A stretch of 64,000 bases of DNA from Oscillospiraceae bacterium (GTDB lineage: Bacteria > Bacillota > Clostridia > UBA1212 > UBA1255), in assembly GCA_015069185.1 (NCBI GenBank), contig SVJB01000003.1:62001-126000 (forward strand), written 5' to 3'. Positions within the stretch are counted from its first letter, which is position 1; each line of letters begins with the position of its first letter. Of this stretch, positions 16,883 through 26,185 are shown one piece after another. The notes under the pieces were generated by a model, which saw nothing but the letters and a program-made list of their open reading frames with translations, was not told where the DNA came from and searched no databases. The position numbers and the translations under genes were made by a program.

Positions 16883-19594
16883 ATGGTATATGGTCGTTAT
16901 GATAGATTTGAAAGTAGAATGAAAACTATGGGCAAGTTGGTAGGCAGCATTCCCGGAAGAATTCTTTTGTGTACTATTGCATTGCTTATTCTTATGAGCT
17001 GTATTGGTATTATATATTTTTATGCATCCAGGCCGGATGATCTTACAATCACTGTTCCGGATACAACATATTATTATGGCACAGATCCTTTTACCCAAGA
17101 GATTGTTCCTGATGTTACGGGACTCAATAAAGGCCATGTCATACAGGATATATCTTGGGAATATAGTGAACTTGACAGGAAAGGCGACTATATTGTTTCT
17201 GTCGGAAAGTATAAAATCGTAAATAAAAAAGGAGAAGATGTAAGTCACAAATATTTACTCCAATGCAATAGCGGCTTCCTGCGTGGGCAACAGACAGTGA
17301 TAGAGATCACTACAGCAAGTGGTGAGAAAACTTATGATGGTAAAGCCTTTTCACTTCCGGAATGGACAATTACAAAAGGCAATTTACTGCCCGAACATTA
17401 CCTTGAGGTTACTATTAGTACTTCACCTTACCAATACGGCACATATCGGAATGACGTAAATAAGTATATTGTTAAGAATGCTGCCGGTGAAAATGTTACC
17501 CAGTGCTATGATATAAGAATCAAATACGGAACGATTACTATACATCCTATTGTATTATCTTTTGTATCAGGAAGCAGCAGTAAAGTGTTTGATGATATAG
17601 TTCTTGTAAATAATGAATGTACACATATTTCGGGAAATGTAGCAGAAGGCCATCGGCTGGAATATTATGCAAAGGGAAATCGCAGATATGTAGGTGAGAG
17701 TAAGAATATAATTACAGCCGTAGTATATGATGAGAATAACAACGATGTAACAAATGATGGTTATATAATAAATCAACAACCTGGTACCATTATTATAGAA
17801 CCAAGACCTATAAGCGATTTACGCTCTGAAAGTGCTCAAAAAATATATGATGGAACAGCACTGAGGCATATGGTTGCTTCTTTTGATAAAAGCGATTTGG
17901 TCAATGGTCATAGAAGTAAATATGTTTTTACCGGCTCCCAAACAAATGTAGGCAGTAGCCCAAATACTTTTACTTTATGCATTTACGATGTTGACGGAAC
18001 AGATATTACAAAAAACTATATATTTGATTATGAATATGGCACGCTTACTGTGCTGCCTAATGACCAAGAGGAGAATAATAACCAGGGCGACAGTAGCCAT
18101 GGTGGTGGGGGAAATCAAAGTGGCAGTAGCCAGGGAGGCAATACCAGTGGTAATAATGGTGATAATCAATTTCCTCTTGATACGCAAGTAAAATTTCCGG
18201 ACAATACAGATATAACTCCTTTGTATCGAATAGGCTTTTATGACGAATATAATAAATTGAGAAGAGTTTACTTAAGAGCGTTATCTTACGGTGATTATAC
18301 ATATAAAGGATGGAAACAAGCAAAAGAGTTTAATAGTTATTTTGATACTAATCCTTTACTTTTTACAGGTATGGCACTAGGAGCTCAAGACAAATTAATC
18401 GGCACTGAATATTCACAATCTATATTGTATATAGATAAAATTAATTCTGCTCCGGATGTATTGACATATTATATTGATACTTTTTATGAGCTGAATGTTT
18501 CCGGAAATGATGTTAAGGTTAGTTTCGAAGATGAGGAATATAAGTTACCGTTATATTTTGATGTACCATTAGATGTTCTTTTAGAAATAAAAGGGCCGGA
18601 GGAGCTTTCGAAGGCAGAGATGGAATATAGAGATTTCGTGTATGATACATATCTTTATGTTCCTCTCTCTACGAAAAAGGATATGCTGAGAATTGGTGAG
18701 GAAAATGGAATTTCAGTAAACTCAAGAAATCTGATTACGGACATTCAACAGTATATATTGGGTGCTGCTGCGTATAACATGAATGCCCCGGAGTATCCTG
18801 ATGGTGTAGATGTGGCTGTTTATTTTCTTGAAACCGCCAAGGAAGGTATTTGTCAGCATTTTGCTACTGCAGCAACTCTAATGTATAGAGCATATGGCAT
18901 TCCGGCGCGTTATACTGTAGGGTATGCATCAGTCATTGCTCCCGGTAGCCAGAATGTGGTTACATCACAAGACGGCCATGCATGGGTTGAGATCTATTTA
19001 GATGGTGTAGGTTGGGTACCGATGGAGGTTACTGGTAGTATGCCTCCTTCTGTAAGTGGCAAGGATAAGATAGTTGTATCAGGAGTTCAACTTGAGAAAA
19101 TCTATGATGGCAAGCCCATGGAAAAATGGGAAGGAGAATTCTTCTATATATCACAGGGAACGCTCAAAGAAGGTCATACAATACATATTGATTACGAGTT
19201 GAATGATTTTTTTATTACTTATCCTCATGGTTACATTGTTAATGTCAATAAAGTTACAATATTGGACAAGGATGGAAATGATGTGACATTGCAATATGAT
19301 ATTACGTATGAGTATGGTTCTGTAAATATATTAAAGCGTCCTATAACTATACATACAGGTAGTTGCAGTAAACATTATGATGGTAGTGCAGCTTGCAATA
19401 ATGAATGGTGGATTGCCTCAGGTACTTTACTATCAGGGCACACCATATATATTGATATTGATATGAGCATAACGAAAGTCGGGTCTGTACCCAATGTAGT
19501 ATCTTCTTTTTATATTTTAGACGAAAACGGTAAGAATGTGACAGATTATTACGATGTTTCATTTGTATATGGTACCCTTGAAGTATCAAAGTGA
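16883..19594 (+). CDS. Membrane-anchored YDG-repeat protein with transglutaminase-like domain
   Basis: 903 residues: an anchor helix (about 28-48), four YDG-type repeats (about 55-392, with YDG or FDD cores at 151, 236 and 322), a Gly/Ser/Asn-rich linker (395-430), a transglutaminase-like domain (about 440-720), and two more YDG repeats (about 732-903). Catalytic residues C657 (GICQHF) and H699 (GHAW) are present; the third position falls in MEVT, with Glu715 where Asp is common. Extracellular transglutaminase-fold proteins act as proteases or cross-linkers. It is the last gene of the operon, 2 nt after its repeat partner. MoxR-type AAA genes often sit with transglutaminase genes, but the usual DUF58 gene is missing here. 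Confidence 0.8.
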   Translation: MVYGRYDRFESRMKTMGKLVGSIPGRILLCTIALLILMSCIGIIYFYASRPDDLTITVPDTTYYYGTDPFTQEIVPDVTGLNKGHVIQDISWEYSELDRKGDYIVSVGKYKIVNKKGEDVSHKYLLQCNSGFLRGQQTVIEITTASGEKTYDGKAFSLPEWTITKGNLLPEHYLEVTISTSPYQYGTYRNDVNKYIVKNAAGENVTQCYDIRIKYGTITIHPIVLSFVSGSSSKVFDDIVLVNNECTHISGNVAEGHRLEYYAKGNRRYVGESKNIITAVVYDENNNDVTNDGYIINQQPGTIIIEPRPISDLRSESAQKIYDGTALRHMVASFDKSDLVNGHRSKYVFTGSQTNVGSSPNTFTLCIYDVDGTDITKNYIFDYEYGTLTVLPNDQEENNNQGDSSHGGGGNQSGSSQGGNTSGNNGDNQFPLDTQVKFPDNTDITPLYRIGFYDEYNKLRRVYLRALSYGDYTYKGWKQAKEFNSYFDTNPLLFTGMALGAQDKLIGTEYSQSILYIDKINSAPDVLTYYIDTFYELNVSGNDVKVSFEDEEYKLPLYFDVPLDVLLEIKGPEELSKAEMEYRDFVYDTYLYVPLSTKKDMLRIGEENGISVNSRNLITDIQQYILGAAAYNMNAPEYPDGVDVAVYFLETAKEGICQHFATAATLMYRAYGIPARYTVGYASVIAPGSQNVVTSQDGHAWVEIYLDGVGWVPMEVTGSMPPSVSGKDKIVVSGVQLEKIYDGKPMEKWEGEFFYISQGTLKEGHTIHIDYELNDFFITYPHGYIVNVNKVTILDKDGNDVTLQYDITYEYGSVNILKRPITIHTGSCSKHYDGSAACNNEWWIASGTLLSGHTIYIDIDMSITKVGSVPNVVSSFYILDENGKNVTDYYDVSFVYGTLEVSK

Positions 19595-19699
19595 TTGTGG
19601 TAGAATAATTTCTATTAATGTACCTCCGCGAAGAACTTACATTTTTCACAGGTATAATTGAATTTATTAGTGAATATCACTATATAGGGGGCCTTGAAT

Positions 19700-20320
19700 A
19701 TGGATTCACTATTGGATATTAGCAAGACTATTGCCACTGAGATTTTCACCGGTAAGGAACATCCCAGAGATGTGTTGCCTGATATAAAAGAGTTTATTAT
19801 GAAGTTAGGAGCCAGTCTGTCGGTAGATAAATTTGACAATCCTGCACCTGGTGTATGGATTGCCAGATCAGCCAAAGTGGCAGATAATGCTTCTATTAGT
19901 GGACCCTGTATTATTGATGAAAATTGCGAGGTGCGCCATTGTGCCTATATAAGAGGTAGCGCAATAATCGGCAAAGGAGCAGTTGTCGGCAATTCTACAG
20001 AGATTAAGAACAGCATACTGTTTGATGGCGTTCAGGTGCCTCATTTTAATTATGTAGGCGATTCTGTGCTGGGATATAAGGCACATTTTGGCGCCGGCGT
20101 GATAACAGCCAATGTGCGTAGCGACAAGGCTAATGTTTGTGAAGGATTTAGAAAGTTGGGTGCCATTGTTGGGGATTACGCAGAGATCGGCTGCAACAGC
20201 GTGCTGTGCCCTGGTGCCATAGTGGGTAAGAATTCTATTGTTTATCCATTATCAAGGGTAAGAGGTAGCGTGCCGGAAAACAGTATTTTTAAGGCACAGG
20301 ATGATATAGTAAGGAGATAA
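19700..20320 (+). CDS. Left-handed beta-helix (hexapeptide repeat) protein, GlmU C-terminal-like
   Basis: 206 residues dominated by hexapeptide repeats (about 50-200) with isoleucine or valine at turns, as in acyl- and acetyltransferases of the GlmU/LpxA type; no nucleotidyltransferase domain is present. The ATG at 19700 sits about 7 nt after an AGGGGG site; a TTG at 19694 in the same frame is too close to it. It lies 6 nt upstream of glmM, followed by glmS, so a role in UDP-GlcNAc supply (glucosamine-1-phosphate acetylation) is a reasonable inference. It could also be a sugar-phosphate pyrophosphorylase-related protein without catalytic activity. Confidence 0.72.
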   Translation: MDSLLDISKTIATEIFTGKEHPRDVLPDIKEFIMKLGASLSVDKFDNPAPGVWIARSAKVADNASISGPCIIDENCEVRHCAYIRGSAIIGKGAVVGNSTEIKNSILFDGVQVPHFNYVGDSVLGYKAHFGAGVITANVRSDKANVCEGFRKLGAIVGDYAEIGCNSVLCPGAIVGKNSIVYPLSRVRGSVPENSIFKAQDDIVRR

Positions 20321-20326
20321 GATTAT

Positions 20327-21673
20327 ATGGGAAGATTATTCGGTACTGATGGTATCAGAGGAAAGGCAAATACATTTCTCACATGTGAGATGGCACTTAA
20401 GGTAGGCAGAGCTGCTGCGACTGTGTTGGCTGATGATAGACGTCGGCTGCTTTTCTGTATAGGTTGTGATACAAGAATCTCCTCGGATATGCTATGTCAG
20501 AGTATAGCAGCAGGACTTTGTTCGGCTGGCGCAGATGTTATAATATTGGGCGTTATTCCTACTCCTGCTGTAGCATATTTAGTTAATAAATATAAAGCAG
20601 ATAGTGGTATTATGATCTCTGCTTCACATAACTCGGCAGAGTATAATGGTATTAAAATATTTGGCGGAGAGGGATATAAGATTCCTGATGAATTAGAGGA
20701 ACGTATTGAGTCTATCGTGCTTGATGGTCCTGAACCGGAGCTATCAGATACAGAGATAGGTAAGATTCGTTATGCTACAAATGCAGTACGTGATTATATT
20801 GATTATTTGAAAAGTACTGTTATGAATTCGCTTGACGGTATGGAAATTGCAGTTGATTGCTCAAATGGTAGTGCAGGCGTATCTGCCGGATTGCTTCTTA
20901 GTGAATTGGGTGCCAAGGCTACTATATTGAATGCAAAGCCTAACGGCATGAATATTAACTTAAATTGTGGCTCTACCCATATTGATGCATTGCAAAAATA
21001 TGTTATTGAAAACGGATTTGAAGCAGGTGTTGCCTTTGACGGAGATGCAGACCGATGTATTTGTGTTGATGGAGAGGGTAATATAATAGACGGCGACTTT
21101 ATTATGGCTATATGTTCACTTGATATGAAAGAAAGAGGAAAGCTGTATCAGAATACTGTTGTAGGCACTGTTATGACTAATATGGGCTTTGAGAAATTTG
21201 CACGCAACAATGGTATTCTCACAGAAAGGACTAAAGTTGGCGATAGATTTGTATTGGAGAAGATGCTTTTAGAAGGCGTCAGTCTGGGTGGCGAACAATC
21301 AGGTCATATTATTTTCCGTGATTATGCTACTACAGGTGATGGTCAGCTCACTGCTATACAGCTCCTGTCTGTGTTAAAACGTAAGAATATTACTCTTGCT
21401 CAGGCTGCCTCTGTTATGAAGCGATTCCCACAGTATATGATAAATGTTACTGTATCCAAAGAAGGAAAGATTGCATTCTACACAGATCATATTATCAAAG
21501 AGGCTCTGGAACAAGCAAAGAACGATTTTGGCGATTCGGGTAGGATTGTTGTCAGACCATCCGGTACTGAGCCTATGATCCGTGTCATGACAGAGGGCGA
21601 AGATCAGCAGCAGACAAAGGATATTTGCATTCGCGTTGCGGATATTATAAAAGAGCGTTTAGAGAATAAATAA
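20327..21673 (+). CDS. glmM: Phosphoglucosamine mutase
   Basis: Converts glucosamine-6-phosphate to glucosamine-1-phosphate for UDP-GlcNAc and peptidoglycan synthesis. The N-terminal GTDGIRG (6-12), the phosphoserine loop SASHN with S100 as the phosphorylated residue, the magnesium loop DGDADR (238-243), and the C-terminal phosphate-binding RPSGTEP are all present. The length of 448 residues is typical. A GGAG-type ribosome site precedes the ATG at 20327, 6 nt after the previous gene; glmS follows 18 nt later, giving a glm cluster. Confidence 0.96.
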   Translation: MGRLFGTDGIRGKANTFLTCEMALKVGRAAATVLADDRRRLLFCIGCDTRISSDMLCQSIAAGLCSAGADVIILGVIPTPAVAYLVNKYKADSGIMISASHNSAEYNGIKIFGGEGYKIPDELEERIESIVLDGPEPELSDTEIGKIRYATNAVRDYIDYLKSTVMNSLDGMEIAVDCSNGSAGVSAGLLLSELGAKATILNAKPNGMNINLNCGSTHIDALQKYVIENGFEAGVAFDGDADRCICVDGEGNIIDGDFIMAICSLDMKERGKLYQNTVVGTVMTNMGFEKFARNNGILTERTKVGDRFVLEKMLLEGVSLGGEQSGHIIFRDYATTGDGQLTAIQLLSVLKRKNITLAQAASVMKRFPQYMINVTVSKEGKIAFYTDHIIKEALEQAKNDFGDSGRIVVRPSGTEPMIRVMTEGEDQQQTKDICIRVADIIKERLENK

Positions 21674-21691
21674 CTAAGGAGGCACTACTTA

Positions 21692-23517
21692 ATGTGCGGT
21701 ATTGTAGGCTATACAGGTGAAAACCATGCTATATCTAAACTTTTTCACGGCCTTTTCTCATTGGAGTATAGAGGTTATGATTCTGCAGGTATAGCCTTTT
21801 TTGATAAACAAAATAGAATTCAAACTATCAAGGCCAAGGGACGTGTTGCGAATCTAGAAGAAATTGTAATGAGAAGGTTGCCGGAACTCCCTGCAAGAGA
21901 TGAGTACAGTTGTGCTATTGCACATACAAGATGGGCCACACATGGCGAACCTTCAGATGTGAATTCCCATCCACACGCTACAGATAATATTGCTATGGTA
22001 CATAATGGTATTATTGAAAACTATCTGGAGTATAAGAAGTTTCTTGAAAATAGTGGGTATAAATTTTGTTCGGGAACAGATACAGAAGTGCTTCTGAAGC
22101 TTATCGACTTCTATTATGTAGATAATAATAGCCCGTATTATTCAAATCCTATCGCAGCTATCAGAGCTGCTTGTGGTATGGTTCGTGGTTCGTATGCTAT
22201 TGGATTGATGTTTAATGACAATCCGGGTGTTATATATGCAGCCAGAAAGGCCAGCCCGCTAATCATTGCACCGGGCGAAAATGGTAATTTTATTGCATCA
22301 GATATACCTGCGGTGCTGAAATATTCAGATAGATACTACCATTTAGAAGAAAATTGTATTGCAGTGCTCACGCATGATAAGGTTGAGATTATTGACAGTG
22401 AGAATCATTCATTCGAGCCTGAATATGAGATTGTAGAGTGGGAGAAAGATAGCGCTGAAAAAGAGGGCTATGACCACTATATGCTTAAAGAAATATTTGA
22501 AGAGCCGAGGGCTGTGCAGGACACTGCCAGAGAAGCATATGGGGCAAAGGTTGATGTGCCGGCCGGCACAGTTCATATTGTAGGCTGTGGTACAGCTATG
22601 CATGCAGGACTTGTAGGTAAATATTTATTTGAACAATTTGCTGAACTGAATACTCAAGTGCATATTGCATCAGAGTTTAGATACATCCCACCCAGACTTC
22701 ACCCTGAGGATCTTGTTATTTTAATATCACAATCAGGTGAGACTGCTGATACAGTAGCTGCTCTCAGATTGGCAAAGGAAAGCGGTGCTAAGACACTCGC
22801 TGTTGTGAACAGTGCAGGTTCTACGATTGCACGTGAGGCAGATAATTCTATTTTCACAAGAGCAGGTATTGAGATTGCGGTGGCTAGCACTAAAGCCTAC
22901 TGTGCACAGCTGGCTGTTATGTATACACTGGCGTTTAAATTTGCTATTGCTCGTAAGAGTCCTGAAGCTTCACTGTGTGTAGATTTGTTGGGAAAATTGC
23001 AGAACGAAGTTCCTGAAGCTATCAAACAAGCGCTTACTAAAATCACTGAGGTTGAGTCGCTGGCAGAACATTTCACTCAAACGCCCAGCAGCTTCTTTAT
23101 CGGTCGTGGCATTGACTGGCATCTTGCCTGCGAGAGTTCCTTGAAGCTAAAGGAAATTTCATATGTACATTCTGAAAGCTATGCTGCAGGAGAGATGAAG
23201 CATGGTACTATATCTCTCATCACACCCGGTAGCCCTGTTGTGGCGCTGGCGACTACAGACAGATTGTTTGAGAAAACCCTCAGTAATGTTAAGGAAGTAA
23301 AGTCCCGAGGCGCATTTACTTTACTTGTATGTATGAAGCAAGACTTCTCGGATCCTGATACATGTGATTATGTGTTGACACTTCCTGAAACGGATGAAAT
23401 ATTTGCGCCGTTTACGGCGATTGCATATATGCAGTTACTTGCGTATTATGTATCTGTAAAAAAAGGTTGTGATGTTGATAAGCCCGCAACCTTGCAAAAT
23501 CTGTTACTGTTGAATAA
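21692..23517 (+). pseudogene. glmS: Glucosamine-6-phosphate synthase, frameshifted at the conserved C-terminal tail
   Basis: Makes glucosamine-6-phosphate from fructose-6-phosphate and glutamine. The glutaminase domain starts with the nucleophile C2 (MCGIVGY); two SIS isomerase domains follow from about residue 285. The reading frame stays open to 23650, but near 23483-23485 (CCC before GCAACC) one base appears to be missing. Restoring a C gives the universal tail PRNLAKSVTVE and a stop at 23515-23517, directly before the terminator, and a 608-residue protein. As written, the frame instead runs through the terminator into citrate synthase (652 residues). A sequencing or assembly indel is the most likely cause, since the gene is normally essential; a real mutation is possible. 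The gap upstream is too short for a glmS ribozyme. Confidence 0.85.
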
Positions 23518-23523
23518 AATCAA

Positions 23524-23549
23524 GGGGCTGCTAAAAGCAGCCCCGTTTA
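23524..23549. terminator. Bidirectional terminator between glmS and citrate synthase
   Basis: GGGGCTGC (23524-23531) pairs perfectly with GCAGCCCC (23537-23544) around TAAAA. A T-rich stretch follows on the plus strand, and the citrate synthase stop codon lies 7 nt beyond the stem on the other strand. Confidence 0.9.
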
Positions 23550-23550
23550 T

Positions 23551-24918
23551 TTATCTATCCCTTAATGATTTGTATTCGTTTCTTGGCTGTACACATTTAT
23601 ATGCAGGCCTGATGATTTTACTGGCATTTATCAGCTCCTCAAGTCTATGAGCGCTCCAACCGCTGATACGTGATATAGCAAATATTGGTGTATACAGTTC
23701 TATGGGGAGCTCCAACATACTGTAAACGAAGCCACTATAGAAGTCGATATTGGCACTGACTCCCTTATACATCTTACGTACTTTCTCAATAACACTTGGA
23801 GCCAGACGTTCAATATTTGAATATAGTGCATATTCTTCACTACGACCTTTTTCGGTACACAATTGCTTTACAAACATACGGAATATGTCAGCTCTCGGAT
23901 CTGAAAGAGAATAAACCGCGTGTCCCATACCGTAAATCAAACCGCTGTTATCAAAAGCCTCTTTGTTCAGAATCTTTGATAAATACGCAGATATCTCATC
24001 GTCGTCGTTCCAATCTTTGACATTTGTCTTGATATCATCCATCATATGCACGACCTTAATATTAGCACCGCCATGTTTGGGCCCCTTCAGAGAACCTAAC
24101 GCTGCTGCTATGGCAGAGTATGTATCTGTTCCTGATGAAGATACGACTCTTGTAGTAAATGTTGAGTTGTTACCGCCTCCGTGCTCTGCATGGAGTACAA
24201 GTGCCAGATCAAGAATCTTTGCTTCCAGCTCTGTGTAATTACTGTTGATTCTTAACATATGAAGTATATTCTCGGCTGCGCTCAGATCAGGACGTGGCTC
24301 GTGAATAAAGAAACTTGTTCCGTTATTAAGATAATAGTCATAAGCCTGATAACCGTACACACTAAGCAGAGGGAACAGAGCAATCAGCAAAATACATTGA
24401 CGCAATACGTTTGGTATACTTGTATCATTAGGATTAGTATCATATGCATACAGTGTCAGCACGCTTCTGGCAAGAGTATTCATCATGTCATTGCTGGGAG
24501 CCTTCATAATAACATCTCTGACAAACGAATTGGGTAATGTGCGGTAACTTGCCAGTAGCTGTGTGAAATCCGCTAGCTCCTGAGCATTCGGTAATTTACC
24601 AAATAACAGTAAATATGTAGTTTCCTCGAAGCCAAATCTGTTGTCAGCTATAAAGCCACCAACAAGATCGCGGATATTTATTCCTCTGTACAGAAGCATT
24701 CCATCGCACGGTGTTTTGTTACCATGTTCATCAAATTTGAACGACTGAATCTCCGATACATCAGTAAGCCCTGTAAGAACGCCATTGCCATTTAGATCTC
24801 TAAGTCCTCTGAAAACTTTATGCTCGGTAAACATTTCAGGACTGATCGAAGAAGCTTGCTTACATAATTCGGATAATTCAAGTATTTTAGGTGTTATAGC
24901 ACTATAATCTTTTCCCAT
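23551..24918 (-). CDS. gltA: Citrate synthase
   Basis: Condenses oxaloacetate with acetyl-CoA (or 2-methylcitrate variants with propionyl-CoA) in the cytoplasm. The 455-residue protein has the conserved EHGGGNNSTF and GMGHAVYSLSDPRA segments, which carry the two catalytic histidines and the Asp-containing loop. An N-terminal extension of about 60 residues precedes the core, as in related clostridial enzymes. The start (24918 on the minus strand) has AGAAAGGA before it. It is convergent with glmS and shares its terminator. In a fermentative anaerobe it likely supports glutamate synthesis. Confidence 0.9.
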   Translation of the reverse strand: MGKDYSAITPKILELSELCKQASSISPEMFTEHKVFRGLRDLNGNGVLTGLTDVSEIQSFKFDEHGNKTPCDGMLLYRGINIRDLVGGFIADNRFGFEETTYLLLFGKLPNAQELADFTQLLASYRTLPNSFVRDVIMKAPSNDMMNTLARSVLTLYAYDTNPNDTSIPNVLRQCILLIALFPLLSVYGYQAYDYYLNNGTSFFIHEPRPDLSAAENILHMLRINSNYTELEAKILDLALVLHAEHGGGNNSTFTTRVVSSSGTDTYSAIAAALGSLKGPKHGGANIKVVHMMDDIKTNVKDWNDDDEISAYLSKILNKEAFDNSGLIYGMGHAVYSLSDPRADIFRMFVKQLCTEKGRSEEYALYSNIERLAPSVIEKVRKMYKGVSANIDFYSGFVYSMLELPIELYTPIFAISRISGWSAHRLEELINASKIIRPAYKCVQPRNEYKSLRDR

Positions 24919-25091
24919 AGGATTGTCCTTTCTGAAAAATGATATTAAAAAAGTCTACCATAAAAAAGCCGGTGACGCAAGTAAGTCAGGAAAATGCCTA
25001 GTGTCATAAAAGCTTTACATAATGCTAATTGAAAAAAATATATTGTTTTGTTAATATTAGGTGAAAATGCGGTGAGAGGTTGCAATGTATC

Positions 25092-26081
25092 ATGAAAAAA
25101 AGAATTGTTTCACTAATATTATTGGTAATAATTGTATGTCTTTGTATATCAGCGTTACCTGCATGTGAATCCGAGGAAAAGCCTCATGATGGTCCGGTAG
25201 TTTATCAACTCGGCCCTGATGAAAAAATGCTTATGCTGGGTTATGTAATTAAAACGCCAAACAATAAGTTTGTAGTTATTGATGGTGGTGGAGTGGGCAA
25301 GAAAAGCAAAGGATTCTTATTATCTGCACTTCAGGAAATAACAGGTCAGGAGGTACCGGAAATAGAAGCATGGTTCCTGACACATCTTCATGATGATCAT
25401 GTAACGGAGTTTTGTGATCTGACAAAGTATTATGATGAAGAATTAGGCGAGATAAAGATCAAAGATGTATATTTTAATTTCCCGTCTATGGAATTTATGG
25501 AAAGATCTGAAACCGGAAAATATGCTTATTTACGTGATGATGTACAACATGGTTATGATAAAATCAAAGGTAAAGGCGAATTTGACAGGATCAATGGCAA
25601 GAATGTCTTTGAAGGAGATGTTATTGAAATAGATGGAGTCAGATTTGACATATTGTTGACTGTGACAGATGAAGAACGAGAATCTACCATTAATGATACT
25701 TCTCTTATTTTCAGAGCAACGATTGAAGGACAGACAATTTTGTTTCTTGCAGATGCATATATACCGGAGGGCCAGAGGCTTTTAGAAAAATATGGAAGTG
25801 AACTGAAAAGTGATATTGTGCAAATGGCACACCACGGTCAGGCAGGAGTTAAAAAGGTTGTATATGAAGCTATAGATCCAACTCTTTGTCTGTGGCCCAC
25901 TCCTGAATGGGTATATAATAATAAAAACGGAAATCTTCAGACTCTTGAAGTCCGTCAGTGGATGATGGATATGGGCATTAAATATCACATGATATCAGGT
26001 GTTGACTTTACTCAATCACTTAATTTTCCTGTGGATTTCTCAAAATTAAAAGAACGTGACATTACTCCGCCTGCACAATAA
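25092..26081 (+). CDS. MBL-fold metallo-hydrolase lipoprotein
   Basis: Extracellular, lipid-anchored protein of the metallo-beta-lactamase fold. Signal peptide with lipobox LPAC ends at C25; the zinc motif HLHDDH follows near residue 97, and the C-terminal part keeps the AHHGQ segment found in ComEC/Rec2-like hydrolases. The start is the ATG at 25092 (329 residues); an in-frame TTG at 25080 abuts the GAGAGG ribosome site and is too close to be used. It is divergent from citrate synthase and is followed by a separate promoter. The substrate is unknown; a nuclease or phosphodiesterase activity is a guess from the fold. Confidence 0.82.
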   Translation: MKKRIVSLILLVIIVCLCISALPACESEEKPHDGPVVYQLGPDEKMLMLGYVIKTPNNKFVVIDGGGVGKKSKGFLLSALQEITGQEVPEIEAWFLTHLHDDHVTEFCDLTKYYDEELGEIKIKDVYFNFPSMEFMERSETGKYAYLRDDVQHGYDKIKGKGEFDRINGKNVFEGDVIEIDGVRFDILLTVTDEERESTINDTSLIFRATIEGQTILFLADAYIPEGQRLLEKYGSELKSDIVQMAHHGQAGVKKVVYEAIDPTLCLWPTPEWVYNNKNGNLQTLEVRQWMMDMGIKYHMISGVDFTQSLNFPVDFSKLKERDITPPAQ

Positions 26082-26121
26082 AAACAATTTCGGACAAATT
26101 ATTAATGATGTGTGAAATATG

Positions 26122-26150
26122 TTGACAATGTATGACGCCAATGGTAAAAT
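26122..26150 (+). promoter_or_regulatory. Promoter of the anchored surface protein
   Basis: TTGACA (26122-26127) and TAAAAT (26145-26150) with a 17-nt spacer, 36 nt before the ATG at 26186. Confidence 0.75.
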
Positions 26151-26185
26151 CCCATTAAATAAATGTTCGCAAGGAGGCGGAAAAT

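Noticed and set aside
21674..21691. glmS ribozyme upstream of glmS
   Set aside because: Only 18 nt separate glmM and glmS, too short for the ribozyme.
25080..25091. TTG start for the metallo-hydrolase lipoprotein
   Set aside because: It abuts the ribosome site; the ATG at 25092 is better placed.
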